From the NCBI GenBank assembly GCA_013368375.1, contig JAACJP010000031.1:124001-188000 (forward strand): a stretch of 64,000 nucleotides of DNA, in the 5' to 3' direction. The translations under genes and the position numbers were made by a program. Below are positions 32,001-43,900 of this stretch, piece after piece (the stretch's first letter is position 1; each line of letters opens with the position of its first letter). The notes beneath the pieces are model-generated. The model did not search any database. It saw nothing but the letters and a program-made list of their open reading frames with translations, and had not been told where the DNA came from. Source of the DNA: Tricholomella constricta. Taxonomy: Eukaryota; Basidiomycota; Agaricomycetes; Agaricales; Lyophyllaceae.

Positions 32001-34025
32001 ATGGCAGAACCACAAGCCGCCGATCTCACCAGCCAATTGGCCGATTTCTACCAATTCGACACCATCTACAACGCCGTTCCTCGCGGTGATTCTACCAACA
32101 CCGTCCGCCTCAGCCCCGCGACCCTCGAATTTATCGAAGCAAACGTTGAACATGTACGCTTTTATAATCAACTGTGCTACCGCCACTCAAAACTAACCTC
32201 AAAACACAGTCCCCCGACGCGCTTCTTCAGCTGCCCATCGTCCAACCACCCCCGGTCGACGATTCCTTGCCCCTGACCCACTATTTCGTTTCGTACGTAT
32301 CCATCTCATCCGAAACAACGCGTATGTACCTTCTTTGAGACCCATTGTAGATCCTCCCACAACACCTACCTCCTCGCCCGCCAGATCATCGGCCGCTCGT
32401 CCGCTGACAGCTACACCCACGTCATCAACCGCAATGGGCGGTGCGTCGGTGCGTATGCCCTTCACCACTCCCTCTACCCAACACTTCATTTATTTTCAGA
32501 GATCGACGTCTGGCCTTCATCAAAGGGCCTTGTCGTGACCCACGGCCACACCTTCAGCAAGGGGGTGTCCTTTGAGAGCGTATGTGCCGCCATCAGCGCC
32601 GCCGTTGACCCGCGTGATTGGCCCGTCCTCGTCTCGCTCGAGTGCCACGTCGACATCGAGGGACAAACTGAGCTCGTACGCGTCATGCGTGAGGCGTGGG
32701 GGAGCAAGCTCGTCGATGGCCCCGTCGAGGGCATCGATGACGACAAGCTCGCACCCCGCGACCTCATGGGGCGTATTCTTCTCATGGCGGGTGTCTTGGT
32801 TGCGCGATGCGGGCATTTCAGTCTGATTGGAACCCTTAGGTGGAATACTACCCGCCCACCGCGACCGGTACTGGCGCTGATAGCGACGAAACGTCCTCCT
32901 CGTCCTCATCTGATGAGGAGGAAGACGAGGACAACAGAGGAACAGAGGCGACCGTTTGGCCAAAGAAAGGCAAGAAACACGAGCACGCGCGCATCTCGGA
33001 GGAACTTGCCCGACTAGGGTACTATGCGCGGAGCATGAAGCCACGCAAAGGCTGGCTCGAACAACGTATGTCCCTCTCTCCCTCCCTCACCTCCTCTCTC
33101 CACCCTTCCCTTACTTGCCCCTCCACACAGATATCGGCGACCCTAAACATGTAATGATTAATATCTCCGAGTCTGGGCTCTCCTCCTTGCTGCCCTCTTC
33201 CCTCGCAAGTCTCATCGCGCACGCTCAGCGCCACCTCCGCCGCATCTACCCACGCGGCACACGCATCGGCTCCTCCAACCCGTCCCCGCTCCCCTTCTGG
33301 CGCAGCGGCGCGCACGTAGTGTCCCTCAATTGGCAGAACTTCGACCGCGGCATGCAGGTATGTGCTGAGCCACCGACATTCTTCTTTGATTATACGCTTG
33401 TACGCAGGTGAATGAGGGTATGTTCGTCGGCGGGCCAGGGTGGTCCCTAAAGCCCGCCGCGCTGCGCGGCGTCGAGGGCCTCACGCAGACACGCAAGCGG
33501 AGGCTCGAAGGCAAGGTAGTCGGGATCAGCTCCTGTGCGCTTCTTCTCCTCCCGACAATTCAACTACTGCTAACACTCAACACCTTGGTAGTGCCCCCGC
33601 CAAACGGCCGCGCAGACAAGACCTTTTCGACATACATCCGCGCACAGCTGCTGCACGCCGACAAGGCTGAGGAGAAGGAGTGGCGCTCCAAGACCATCAA
33701 AACGCAGGACGTGCCCGGGTGCGGTGCGGACGTGGCCTGGGACGGTGCATTTGAGTGGAAATTTGCCGACGACGAGCTTGCGTTCTTGCGGTGCGTTTCC
33801 CTACTTCCCCTTTCCGTGCGCCTCGTCACTACGCGCTGATCATATCTGTGTAGGCTGGTGGTATCAGAGAACGAGTTCGGGCGGGACGACAAGCTGGTGG
33901 TGTTCTGTGCGCGTGTGGCACACCTGCAGCCGGGATGGCATCTCGTGCGCATGCTCGATATGAAGGGGAAGAATTCGGGCGCGACGGTGCTAGCGTGGTT
34001 TGCAATCACTGACTTAGAGGCATAG
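32001..34025 (+). CDS. PLC1: Phosphoinositide-specific phospholipase C
   Basis: Cleaves phosphatidylinositol 4,5-bisphosphate to IP3 and diacylglycerol at the membrane. Multi-exon. From the N-terminus: a short helical lead ([17 protein letters not shown]), then the X half of the TIM barrel with [15 protein letters not shown] (first catalytic His), EIDVWPS and [16 protein letters not shown] (second catalytic His), and LVSLECHVD. An acidic Ser/Glu/Asp linker follows ([14 protein letters not shown]). The Y half has [20 protein letters not shown] and GWSLKP. A C2 domain closes the protein ([13 protein letters not shown], then [20 protein letters not shown]), ending in ITDLEA. No EF-hand or PH domain is visible, making it shorter than PLC-delta. 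Splice sites not listed were inferred from frame continuity. Confidence 0.9.
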
Positions 34026-36359
34026 GGTGAGAGTCGGTCGGGGGAGCGACGTGAAGGATACACGAACAATGGATGTATGATTAGTAAATATGTGATTGTA
34101 AGTTATAGTTGTAGTCATGACTTCCTGGAACCCACGCCTTCTTTGCACTCGTGTCATAATTGACCTTGACGGTGGCATGTCCCTCACGGCTTCTGAACTG
34201 GTCAAGTCTCAGGATGCGGAAAAAATTCTATGCATGAGAGTTGGTTGGGCGGGAAGGCGAGCCGCGAGAACAACCCTTCACCCTCAAAGAAATAGCTGGA
34301 GCAGCAAACTCGGTATAATGCAGGCAATTGGCACGCAGACAGACCCATGACATTGCAGAGTGCTTCGGCCTCCCCGCGACCGCAATGTCCTTCTCCAGAA
34401 CTGCAATCCCACCATGACCGCGCTTCAATCGTGCACGATAATGAAAAAAACACACCCCGGTGACGTTACAATGATCGATGTGAGTCTGGCAGCGGAGCCT
34501 GGCACCATCGAGATTATTTTGCCAACAGCCCTTGGACGCACCCCGCTAGGCATAGGCACGTCACTGTACGAACGTCGATATACATCGACCAAGTCACCTT
34601 CGCGACCAATGGTTGTGAAACCTCCCACTCAGAAAGTCGCCTACCGTGGCGTGGTGCAAAGCGATGGTGGCCGAGGCGTCGATTGAGTGGGGAAATTTTC
34701 GAGCACCTGGTGATTTCCGGCACTTGTTGTGTAGTGCCTCTACCTCCGCCGTGTTCATTTGAAGCCGAGCCATCCCCATACGGCCCGATGAAACTAACTT
34801 GTCTGTGGTGAGGGCCAGTGCTTTCTAGAGGTGATTACTTGCTTCGTGGAAGTTGCGGCGATGTTCCATTCCGTCTATCGAATACCATGGGGTGCCTTGT
34901 GAGAAGAACACACATTGAACATTGATTTAAAAGCGTAAGGAAACCGTTCAAATTGTTTATCCTCGATGGTCTCCTGATCAATTATGACGTGGAAAATTTT
35001 CGACATGAGGCCTTTTCGCTAAATCTTCACTGCATCCACGGACCTGAACCTCCAGCTAAAAACGAAGAACCGGGATTATACGGATCTTCTTACTCATCGA
35101 GTTCAGTTAAGCACGCCGTATAGTTGCGTTGCGCCTCCTTTTCCGGTATCCCCGAAGTGGCACGCCAAACAAGGACATTCATCTGCGAGATCTTCAAAGC
35201 CATCCTGGTCATCAGCCGTGTCCTGCACATCATATATGAGCAACCGCGTCACTGACCAGGTCCACGCACCTTAACGATACTAAGATTCCTGACAACTTTG
35301 AAAGCACCCCCTTCGCCAGCTTCAATAGCACGAAGTGCTCCACAACATCCATCGTTGCGGTTGTGTTATTCAAGGCATGTTTGTTCATAAAGCGTCAGTA
35401 GGTCATTGTGAGAGAAGATCCCGCAGTCACGGTCACGACCGTCAACAGCAAGTGTGCCCAGCCTACAGGAGTCTCATAAAAATTGCTCCGGCTCTATGTC
35501 GTTGAAGATGATAGAGAGCAGGGTAGGTTCCTCATAGATCTCAAGCAGCCAACGCATTAAGGTAGAACACGCCGAGGAAAAGCAATTCGGAGAGTGGGGA
35601 TCATAGAGCAACGAGAGCAGGTAAAGCTCGATCCAGGAGTCGACGAATTTTTGCACATCCCGGCGAAAACAGCGCAGCCAGCGAGCAAGCCCAAGGGCAG
35701 AGCTGGCCAGTGTGAGCAGCCTTTCGGAACCGAACGCGCGCCCTTCATACTCCGCTCCGGCGCCGGCGTCGGACCTTTAACGAGCGGAACTCTGCCTTCA
35801 GGGCTCCGCTCATTCCGTTTTGATTCCGTGTCCATTGCACGTTGGACAACTTGCCAGGGCCAGAGCTCCGTGATACTCCTGTGATTGAAGGGTGTTCGAG
35901 CTTCTGATACGATGATGATTGCGTGCTCAAAGAGCCGGTTTAGACTTTGATTATTCCTCACAAATACGGGAGGTCTAGCGTTACAAGAAGCTCAGGGATG
36001 GTGGAGTGCGTTATACAAATGAGTGGGGTGGTTATGGATCCTGGACGAATAGTGAAGTACGTTGTGCAAATGTTGTGCAAGATAAGGATAATCAGAGCTG
36101 ACGGGGAAAACGTACATAAGTGATAGTATCCACACGGAAGCGATGGAATGACATCGCGCGGACTTGGATGAAACGTGATAGCGATATCGATAACGGTATG
36201 AGTATGAAAGGAGATGTCAAAATGGGAAACTGTCCTCGCGTCTTTCGCCGATGTACACCTAGAGCGATCCATACAACAGATTGCGCGGGTGCACAAAGAA
36301 TGACATCGCCAAGATCGTCGGAGAGGGAGTGTGGCGCTCGTCGCACGTATATATTGAGT
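34026..36359. other. Intergenic, no gene called
   Basis: Only short frames. A 60-codon minus-strand stretch (35474-35656) is helical and protein-like but isolated. A GC-rich tract at 35735-35840 with repeated CCGCTC and GGAG words may be a repeat fragment. Confidence 0.4.
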
Positions 36360-37829
36360 CTATACCCACGCGCCTTCGCGGGTCACAAGGGAAATATCCA
36401 TCCCCTCCTTAACGAGCTGCTGCATATGGCCGAGCTGAACCTTCTCATCCGTACCGAACACTGCCGGGGCGCTCGTCGTGAATTTGAATGACTGGAGCTG
36501 CGCGACGTTGTCCGCACTAGGTGTGCTGACGCTCGCGCCGACGCCCATCCAGCGGGAGTACAGCGTGTTCGCCATGGCGAGGAAGTTGATCTCAAGCGCG
36601 CCGGTGTAGACCAACTCTTGGAGCATGGGGAGGAGATATTTCTGTGAGCCGAGCATGGTGTGATTCTGCGGGTTGAGAACGCGAATAGTGTCATTAGAAA
36701 GGCGGTCTATGTTGATGAGACGGAGGGAAAGGAGGGAGGGAACTGCTTCGAGACACTCCCACAGCTGCCATTCGGAGATGCGAACGGCATTGAGGGAGAG
36801 GCGCTGGAGGACGCAGGAGGAGCGGACCATGAGGGAGATGAAGCTCCAGTGCGGGAAGGTGTTTCCAGTGACATGAAAGGAGAGGTCGAGTACGTTGGGA
36901 ATGCGAAGCGTGTCGAGAAGCTCCGAGATCGGAGTGTGAGTGAAGCTTATGACTTCAAGCGATTGGAGGCTCGGTGCGAGGATGGGAGTGGGATTCACGA
37001 CATCAGAACGCGTTATATTCTCAAATATGCAATGGATAAGGTTCGGCGCAGTCCCAAGGAGCTCCAAGCATTGCTGGACGGTTGTGGGGTTAAGGCGAAG
37101 TCGCGTAATATGGTCCCAGGGGAGGTCAAAGGAATTTCGCGGGAAGCCTATCAGCTGCACATCTTGCAACTGAGGGGCGTCGATAAACAGATTCAAGGGT
37201 GTTCTAACATGCTCCACTTGAATCGCGGCAGACGTCAAAATAGGGAACTTGGTAGGAATCAAATTGGAGACGTATGGGTCAGCTGGGAAGAAAAATGGGA
37301 CCTCGAAATTGATGGTGCGCCATCGCTTGGAACATCGTGCGACGGCGTCCATAAGGTGGGTTACGTCGCGCATATCAACGTCAGCGTTCTCGATCTTGAG
37401 CCTGAGATGAATAGAAAGAGGTAAATTAGCTGAGCGCGCGATCCACTCCTCGAGCAGCTCGACATGGGCGGGTGTGGGACGCGTCGAGCTCAGAAACACA
37501 TTGTTCCAGAGCCAGGGCATGGACCAGGCGAGGTTCCGCCACGCCGTGCAGACCTGGCCAAGGATGAGGGGTGAGCACGTCCCTTCCGTGTCCCAGGTCG
37601 GCGGAAAGCACGTGGTGAAAATTTCGGAACATAGTTCGACAGGGAGGGAGAGCATGGGAGCGAAACGGCGGTTGATCTTGCGCTTAAGAGGGACTCTCCT
37701 TTGCACCAATTTAGCTAGCAAGGCCTCTACTCGCGAGATTTCGCATTCGAGTTCGAGGAGTTGCTGTCGCGGGTCGTCGATTGAGCATTGTTGTGCAGCG
37801 GAATAGTCCTCGGAGGCACCAATAAGCAT
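36360..37829 (-). CDS. F-box-like protein
   Basis: A single uninterrupted frame of 489 codons. A coiled-coil-like lead (QQLLELECEISRVEALLAKL) precedes an F-box-like motif at about residues 58-105 (LSLPVELCSEIF, then ICxAWRNLAWSMPWLW-type residues). The remainder is a divergent region with leucine-rich features (LQSLEVISFTHTPISELLDTL, VLDLSFHV). This architecture is that of the expanded basidiomycete F-box family, whose members recruit substrates to SCF ubiquitin ligases. The substrate is unknown. It starts 280 bp from the divergent FHA gene. Confidence 0.8.
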   Translation of the reverse strand: MLIGASEDYSAAQQCSIDDPRQQLLELECEISRVEALLAKLVQRRVPLKRKINRRFAPMLSLPVELCSEIFTTCFPPTWDTEGTCSPLILGQVCTAWRNLAWSMPWLWNNVFLSSTRPTPAHVELLEEWIARSANLPLSIHLRLKIENADVDMRDVTHLMDAVARCSKRWRTINFEVPFFFPADPYVSNLIPTKFPILTSAAIQVEHVRTPLNLFIDAPQLQDVQLIGFPRNSFDLPWDHITRLRLNPTTVQQCLELLGTAPNLIHCIFENITRSDVVNPTPILAPSLQSLEVISFTHTPISELLDTLRIPNVLDLSFHVTGNTFPHWSFISLMVRSSCVLQRLSLNAVRISEWQLWECLEAVPSLLSLRLINIDRLSNDTIRVLNPQNHTMLGSQKYLLPMLQELVYTGALEINFLAMANTLYSRWMGVGASVSTPSADNVAQLQSFKFTTSAPAVFGTDEKVQLGHMQQLVKEGMDISLVTREGAWV

Positions 37830-38109
37830 TCTGGGTGGCGGGTAAATACAGTATGCACGTCGAGGTCAGAAGAGACGCACCTGGGAGAAGATAGCGGAAC
37901 GCAATGGAACCATGGTGCATGATAAGGTCTTTAAGTAAATTTACCGCTATTCGAAATTGTGGAGAGCCGGCCGGGATTAAAACTCCGCTCCGGAGATTAA
38001 AGGGGCGAGAGTCATGTCGTCGTCTGTCGTCGGCGTGCTTGTCTTCCACCATCTCCTGCCCATCCTCAAGCCAATATTTGTATAACGCCCGCCGTTTCCA
38101 GTGAATGCG
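37830..38109. promoter_or_regulatory. Divergent promoter, F-box gene / FHA gene
   Basis: 280 bp between start codons. A TTTGTATAAC element near 38075, about 30 bp before the FHA ATG, is a weak TATA candidate. Confidence 0.4.
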
Positions 38110-40658
38110 ATGTTAGATGAGGATATTCAGTATATAGGCACAAGGCCTTCTCAGAGTTCCTTCGACTATGACCCCTTTCTCCATTCCCCCCAGATCGTAA
38201 CGGGTGGGCCAAATCAGTCTGTAAGCCAACCAAAGACTGATTCATATCATCTCCAGGTATCACCCTTCGTGTTGAGAAATCCGCTGACGATCCGCCCTGT
38301 GTCTTGACCTTTCGTCGCAGTACCTCGAGCGTCGTGCACATCGGCCGTCGTCCGTCAAATGAAGAAAGGGTTCAGTCTGACATCCAAGGTGCTATGTTTC
38401 GATGCGCAGTCGTCAGTAGAAAGCACGCAAAGATCGCTTTCTCTGATAGTGGTCATGTACGCTGACCTTTGCTTCGTCTCGCTTGCCATCACCAGTCACG
38501 CTAATGTCTCGCATAGGCATACCTGATTGACATGAACTCTCATCATGGGACACACATTCGCAAGCCAGGCGAGGCTATTTCGAGGATGCTGAAGCCTGAG
38601 ACGCCTACCAGACTTGCTGATGGAGACGTCCTGACCTTCGGTAAATCAGTTGGAAGGCACAACGAATACGTTCGGCCCGTTGTTGCGCGAGTGGAGCTCA
38701 TCCACAAACCTCCATCTGAGAGCTCTTTCACGCCCATGACCCCGGTGAAGGCGATCACACATGTTGATTCAACGAAGCCCTCGCCGCCTAGGTCGAATTC
38801 TGGGCGATATGGCGTTTATGTGCCCAACTCGCCGTCGTCCGACAATTTTTCATCTGGGTTGTCAGAACACGATTCTGATATTGAAGAGATTCCTGCATCC
38901 GGTCCCAACGCCCTCCCTCTTCTTCCACGGGGGAATCGCAGCCATTCAGAACCTGAGTCCCCTCTTGGTCGTGCTTTTGAGGCACTTAAGAGGCTCTTAC
39001 CACCTGCCCACATACCTGGCGCACCTCCAGTCCCCGACAGCCAGCCCGCTGAGTCTATCGCATCTTCGCCTAGATGGGACGGGTCTGCATTGGTATCCGA
39101 CATTCCACCTCGGTATCACTCTCCTCTCTACAGCCCGCGTTCACCGGCCTGTTCATATGAACCTCGCTCTCGCCGAGCATCGCCGAGCTACAGCAACGAA
39201 TTCTTAGGCCCCTCCATCCATTCTCCTTCTTTCTTTGAGCCTAATGATTCACTTTTCCCGGGTCCCGCATCACACAGTATTAATGTTTTGGAAGAGCACG
39301 AACGGCCTTCCCCTGTGATATCGCGATCGACCTCTCCGATGGATCTTGCCAGTCCTTCCCCTGTTCCTGCTCTCCGTAGCCTAAGTCCTGAGGAGCCTGC
39401 ACGGGAAGAGCCCAGTGTCATCGGGGCATGGCCTGGCTCCCGTTCGTCCTCACCTCAACGTTTGCATTCTCCAGCGCCCATACAAGCGGCCATCCATGGA
39501 AACGAAACCACGCCTGTGGAATCTGCTCCGCCTTCCATTCAGAAAGCGATGAGCCTCGATTCTATTTGCTCCGAGCCCCATTTCCAAGCAGTCGAGAATG
39601 CCGCTGTCCCTAGGGACAACTCGGTTGGTGTAGCTTCTCCAGAACCTGTCTCCGACGTTCGTACCGCCAAGGAAACAACTGAAGACGTCAGCGAGTTGCA
39701 AGCAAGCTTGAAAAGACTGCAGGTATGGCCCTTTTCCTGCTTTCAATCTTCATAATCTTACAGACCGTCTTTCCCAGAGCGAGGTTTCCAAACTGCAGGC
39801 TCACCGCCGCAAATACAAGGCCCGCTTCAACACAAACGTGCATCTGATATCAGATAAGCTAAGCGACCTCGACGAACGCGTGTCAGACGTCAACGCGCAA
39901 TACATGATGCTGCTCGACAGCGTGGACAGTGCAGTAGAGGTTGACCTTCCCGATCTACAAGCTCAAATCGACGCTCTCCGTGATCAAGTCGAAACCCTTC
40001 CTACCATGACAACGGAACCCCTGCTGCACGAGCGCTCCGACGTGAAAGCCAGCATCGAGACGTTGCACGAGCTCGTCGTTGGTAAGTCTGGGCCCCCCGC
40101 CGGCCACTATGCTCTGAGAACTGACCCTCACCAGAAATGCGCAACCTCCGTGAAAGCACACAGGAGCAGATGAGCGCCGAGCTCAACGCGGTCCGCGCCG
40201 CACGCGATGCGGCGTTGGCAAAAATTGCCGCGCAGGTCGAGGCGCAGGTATGTATCGCTCGCAATGCCGCTGCTAACGAATGGCGCTCTGAACGTCCACA
40301 GACCCTGGTCTTGCCCACGCCCGCACCCTGTGTGGTATCGTTGAAGCGCAAGCGTGTTGAGGACGAGGGTGATGCTAAGAAGGACGCAGGCAGAGAGCTT
40401 GTCCTACGCGCTCCCGAGAACGAGGACGGCGGTGGTGCTGGTGTTAGTGGCACCGCTGATGTTATGATGGCAGATGCAACCACTTTGGCCAACACCCGTT
40501 CGATCACGAGCACCGCCGAACTGTGCCACCACCATGACGTACATGTGGTGCCCCCGCCCCCGAAACGTGCCAGGACGATCGCCACGGTTGCAGTGCAGAC
40601 CGCTACCGCTGTGACCGTTGGTGCCATCGCGACGTGGTCGGCGCTGGCCTTCAGCTGA
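38110..40658 (+). CDS. FHA-domain protein with coiled coil and probable C-terminal membrane anchor
   Basis: Multi-exon. The FHA phosphothreonine-binding domain spans about residues 40-150, with VVHIGRRPSNE, CAVVSRKHAKI and LIDMNSHHGTHI supplying the conserved GR, SxxH and N-x-x-G-T positions. A long Ser/Pro-rich disordered region follows, with many SP sites (SPRSPACSYEPRSRRASP), then a coiled coil (LQASLKRLQSEVSKLQAHRRKYKARF on to MRNLRESTQEQMSAEL). A basic patch (LKRKRVEDE) and a final hydrophobic stretch (VAVQTATAVTVGAIATWSAL) end the protein. FHA, coiled coil and tail anchor is the layout of SLMAP/Far10-type STRIPAK proteins, but identity is not certain. The ATG at 38110 is the first in frame. 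Confidence 0.75.
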
Positions 40659-40945
40659 AAGAACGTGTGATGATTGATAAGTGAAGTGCGGTGAGTGAGT
40701 GAAAGAAAGGACGTGCCACAGTACTGTAAATTAGTTGCTCGACCAAGGACGATGGGCATTCATTTCATCTTCTGGTTGTATTTGTATTCATAGTTGTAGG
40801 TTATGTATCAGTCGAACCGAATGAAAATGCTTCTATATATCACAGTTCCAGGTTGTATGCGTTTCATGCCATTGAAGGTGATGGAATAACAATGCGATAG
40901 CGCGAAATAAATTATTAATCATACGAAAACCCAAATGAAAATCTC

Positions 40946-43900
40946 CTATGCAGATCCAACGTATTTCTTCTTCATATCTCTCGTCAATGCCCGCAGCATC
41001 GCGACGGTCACTACCGCAGACCCGTCAGAGGGTGCAAGGGACATGGTCGTCGGCGTAGGCGAGGGTGTAAGATGGCCATTGAGGTAAGGACTGGTCAACG
41101 GGGTCGGCTCTTCTCCTAACTGAGATTCAACTGGTGAAGAAAGGCGCCTTCGTTTTGACTGTGAGCTACTTGCAAACAAAGAATCAGGCGTTGTGCACAA
41201 TCAAGATCATCGAGAAACGAACCTTGAAAGTTCCGTGTCGACGGACGTGCTGCGCCGCTTCGGCGAACGTCGGAAACTCATATGCAGGGCTTTCCCCAGT
41301 CGTGCTTTATGAGGCTCATACGACGCCTTGTGCGCTTCTAAAGTCGATATGATGTCGGATATGGGGATGAAAAACTTTGTCCGCGAATCGTGCTTCAGCC
41401 ATATCTCAGTTCGGGATTGAGCGAGATCCCAGAGATGTTCGAAGAACTCCCGAGCTGGGAAATCTGTAAAATTAGCTGAGGATGCGGCACTACGGCAGAT
41501 TCCCAATGTGATCATACCTTGACCAATGTCTCTATGAGATTGTAAGTTAAGGGCGATATTTTCCGCACTTCCACCCATGGCGGAGAGCCAAGCGATGATA
41601 CGTTCGTAGGCAGAACTTTGATGGAGGCGTTAGATGGCTACCAAAAGGGTACACTGGGAGATAAGCGTACTTGTTGTCCATGACATCGCCATTACCGAAC
41701 GCCGGAAACACGTTATGGGGTTCATCTGAGATGAGGATCGAGACGGAACGAACCGTCTCGTTCATCAAAGCAACTGCAACCTGGACAACTTGGCCAAAAA
41801 TGTGCCAATCGACTGCGCAGAGGTGTTAGCGGGGAGATTATATATACATGCTGAGACATCAAGCACTCACAATGCCCATTTGCAGAACAATTCTCAATCC
41901 ATTCAGTCATGAAGGACGTAAAGGGTGGCTCAAACAGCTTGAAGGTACCTTGAAGTGAACGGGATTAGAGGGATGTCAGTTACCAATTGGACAAGTGACA
42001 TACCACGAATGCTGAGAGATCGAACGAGTTTTCCCTCCAAGTCCAAATCTAACGTATTCAGGGCTTCGCCAAGTTTTCGGTCGAGGTCCTTAGTTGCAGC
42101 TGTGATCGACAACATATAGGAACTGTCGATTGACCGGCTCTCCACTAATTTCTTTGTCTGTTCAATGTTAGCATAAGTATTTAACAGGAAGCCGAGAAAC
42201 ACACCATGTCGGCAAAGTCAGTCATAGACTTGGCTTGGTCTTCCTCCTCTATCCACGAGATGATAAGGAGAGATGGTATAAAATGTCGCTTAGACGGGAA
42301 TGCATTGACAAGATCCCGAAGCCGGGCACAGTCATCCAGGATACGGTATTTCCTGCAATCAGAAAGTTGACATTTAGCTCTGCAAGGAAATTAAGTGAAG
42401 ATATGGTATATACCTCTCAAGCTCATCTGTCACGCCTTCCAAAGGTGTACATTCGAAGACAATGAGACCTGGCGAATCCGAGTTGTTTGGATCCTTCGTC
42501 CGCGCCAGCGGTATCGAAAACACAGCCTCTGACACCCAATCCCCCGATGTTGGTACGTCGAACTTTCGTTCTAACCAAATCGCAGTAGCATCGCTATCGG
42601 GATTCATGGAGAGCCATATACACCAGGAGTGGTGCGGAACGGCACCACTAGATTTCGTCTTGACGTAGTTTGTGATGACCTTGAGAAACGAGCCCTGCGC
42701 CCATCGACGTTCGTGCTCTTCATGATTCTGGAGATAAGGAGATAGCAATAAGATGATGAGCGTGACACGTCCGGCGGAAAGGTTAAGGTGATTTGGGGTG
42801 GAAGGGAACGGGCATGCACCTCTTTGAACCGTTGAGCAAGTTCTTCATCCGTACGTGGTGGGTGAAAATCACTGGAAACCCGCCGTCGGGCTCGTTTCTT
42901 TGGGGGTGATTGAACGACAGTCCCGGGACCGGCTGAGATCCTACGCTTCTTGTCGAGATGTGCAGGGGACTGCCGTTGATTTTTGATCTTCTGCCTGTAT
43001 GTGTCGCTCTGTTGACAGGCCTCGATCCAAGCAGCGCGTTCGACGATGCGCTGGTGCCAGCAGTGAAAACACGATCTAACAAGGGTAGACCTTTGAGCGA
43101 AGATAATCGCCTTGTTCTCCAGTGCTTCTTCGTCGAGTGGCGCCTTGGCGGGTGATTTGCCTTTACCGTTGAGAAGAAGCGCGGGCTGCATCAATTTACC
43201 CTTTGATGGGCTCTTTCCGTTGAAGGGGGACTCGTGAACCAGTGCGTGTCCCGATGTCGTAGGAGACGGCATAAAGAGAGGGCTCAATACCTCTTGGCTT
43301 GAGCTTGCTATCGGCGTCGCTAGACTGCCTTTCAGGAAATTAAGGAGGGGTTTGGGTGGGGAGGCTAGAGCGGGAGTGGAGGGCAGTGATATAGGCTGCT
43401 GCCTAGGAAGAGGAGGCGGTATAGTCGGGGTTGCGGGATGGATTTTGAGAGATGTGGAAAAGGTATTGGTGTTAATCTTCGGTAAGACTGGAGGGGTAGT
43501 AGATTTCCGCTGAGTTGGTGGAGGGCTCATCTTTTTCAGAGAAGATAGAGTGGAAATCGAGGGCGGGGGCACGGAAGATATCGGAGGAGGGGCAGGGGTA
43601 GGAGGTAAATTGTTGTGGGGGTGCGGGCTTGGACTGGGATTCGAAGATCGCTGGAACAATCCTCCTGCGGGAGTACCTCCAGAAGAAGATGGCGAAGGGG
43701 ATATGACAGGTGTAAATTTCGCAACGAATGGCGCGGCCATTGGATTCAGCCTTGGTGCGGATGATTCATTGGATTGTGGACCGTTCGAAGACAGCATATT
43801 GAACGACAAGGGGGAAGACTTCCCAGATATACTGGATTCCGCAAACGGAACTTTTGAAGTAGCGTTCGATAAGAATGGTATCTGGTTAGTAGTCGCAGGG

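Noticed and set aside
36660..37424. A 254-codon plus-strand frame
   Set aside because: It is the antisense of the F-box gene, whose minus-strand frame has the F-box motif and a complete start and stop.
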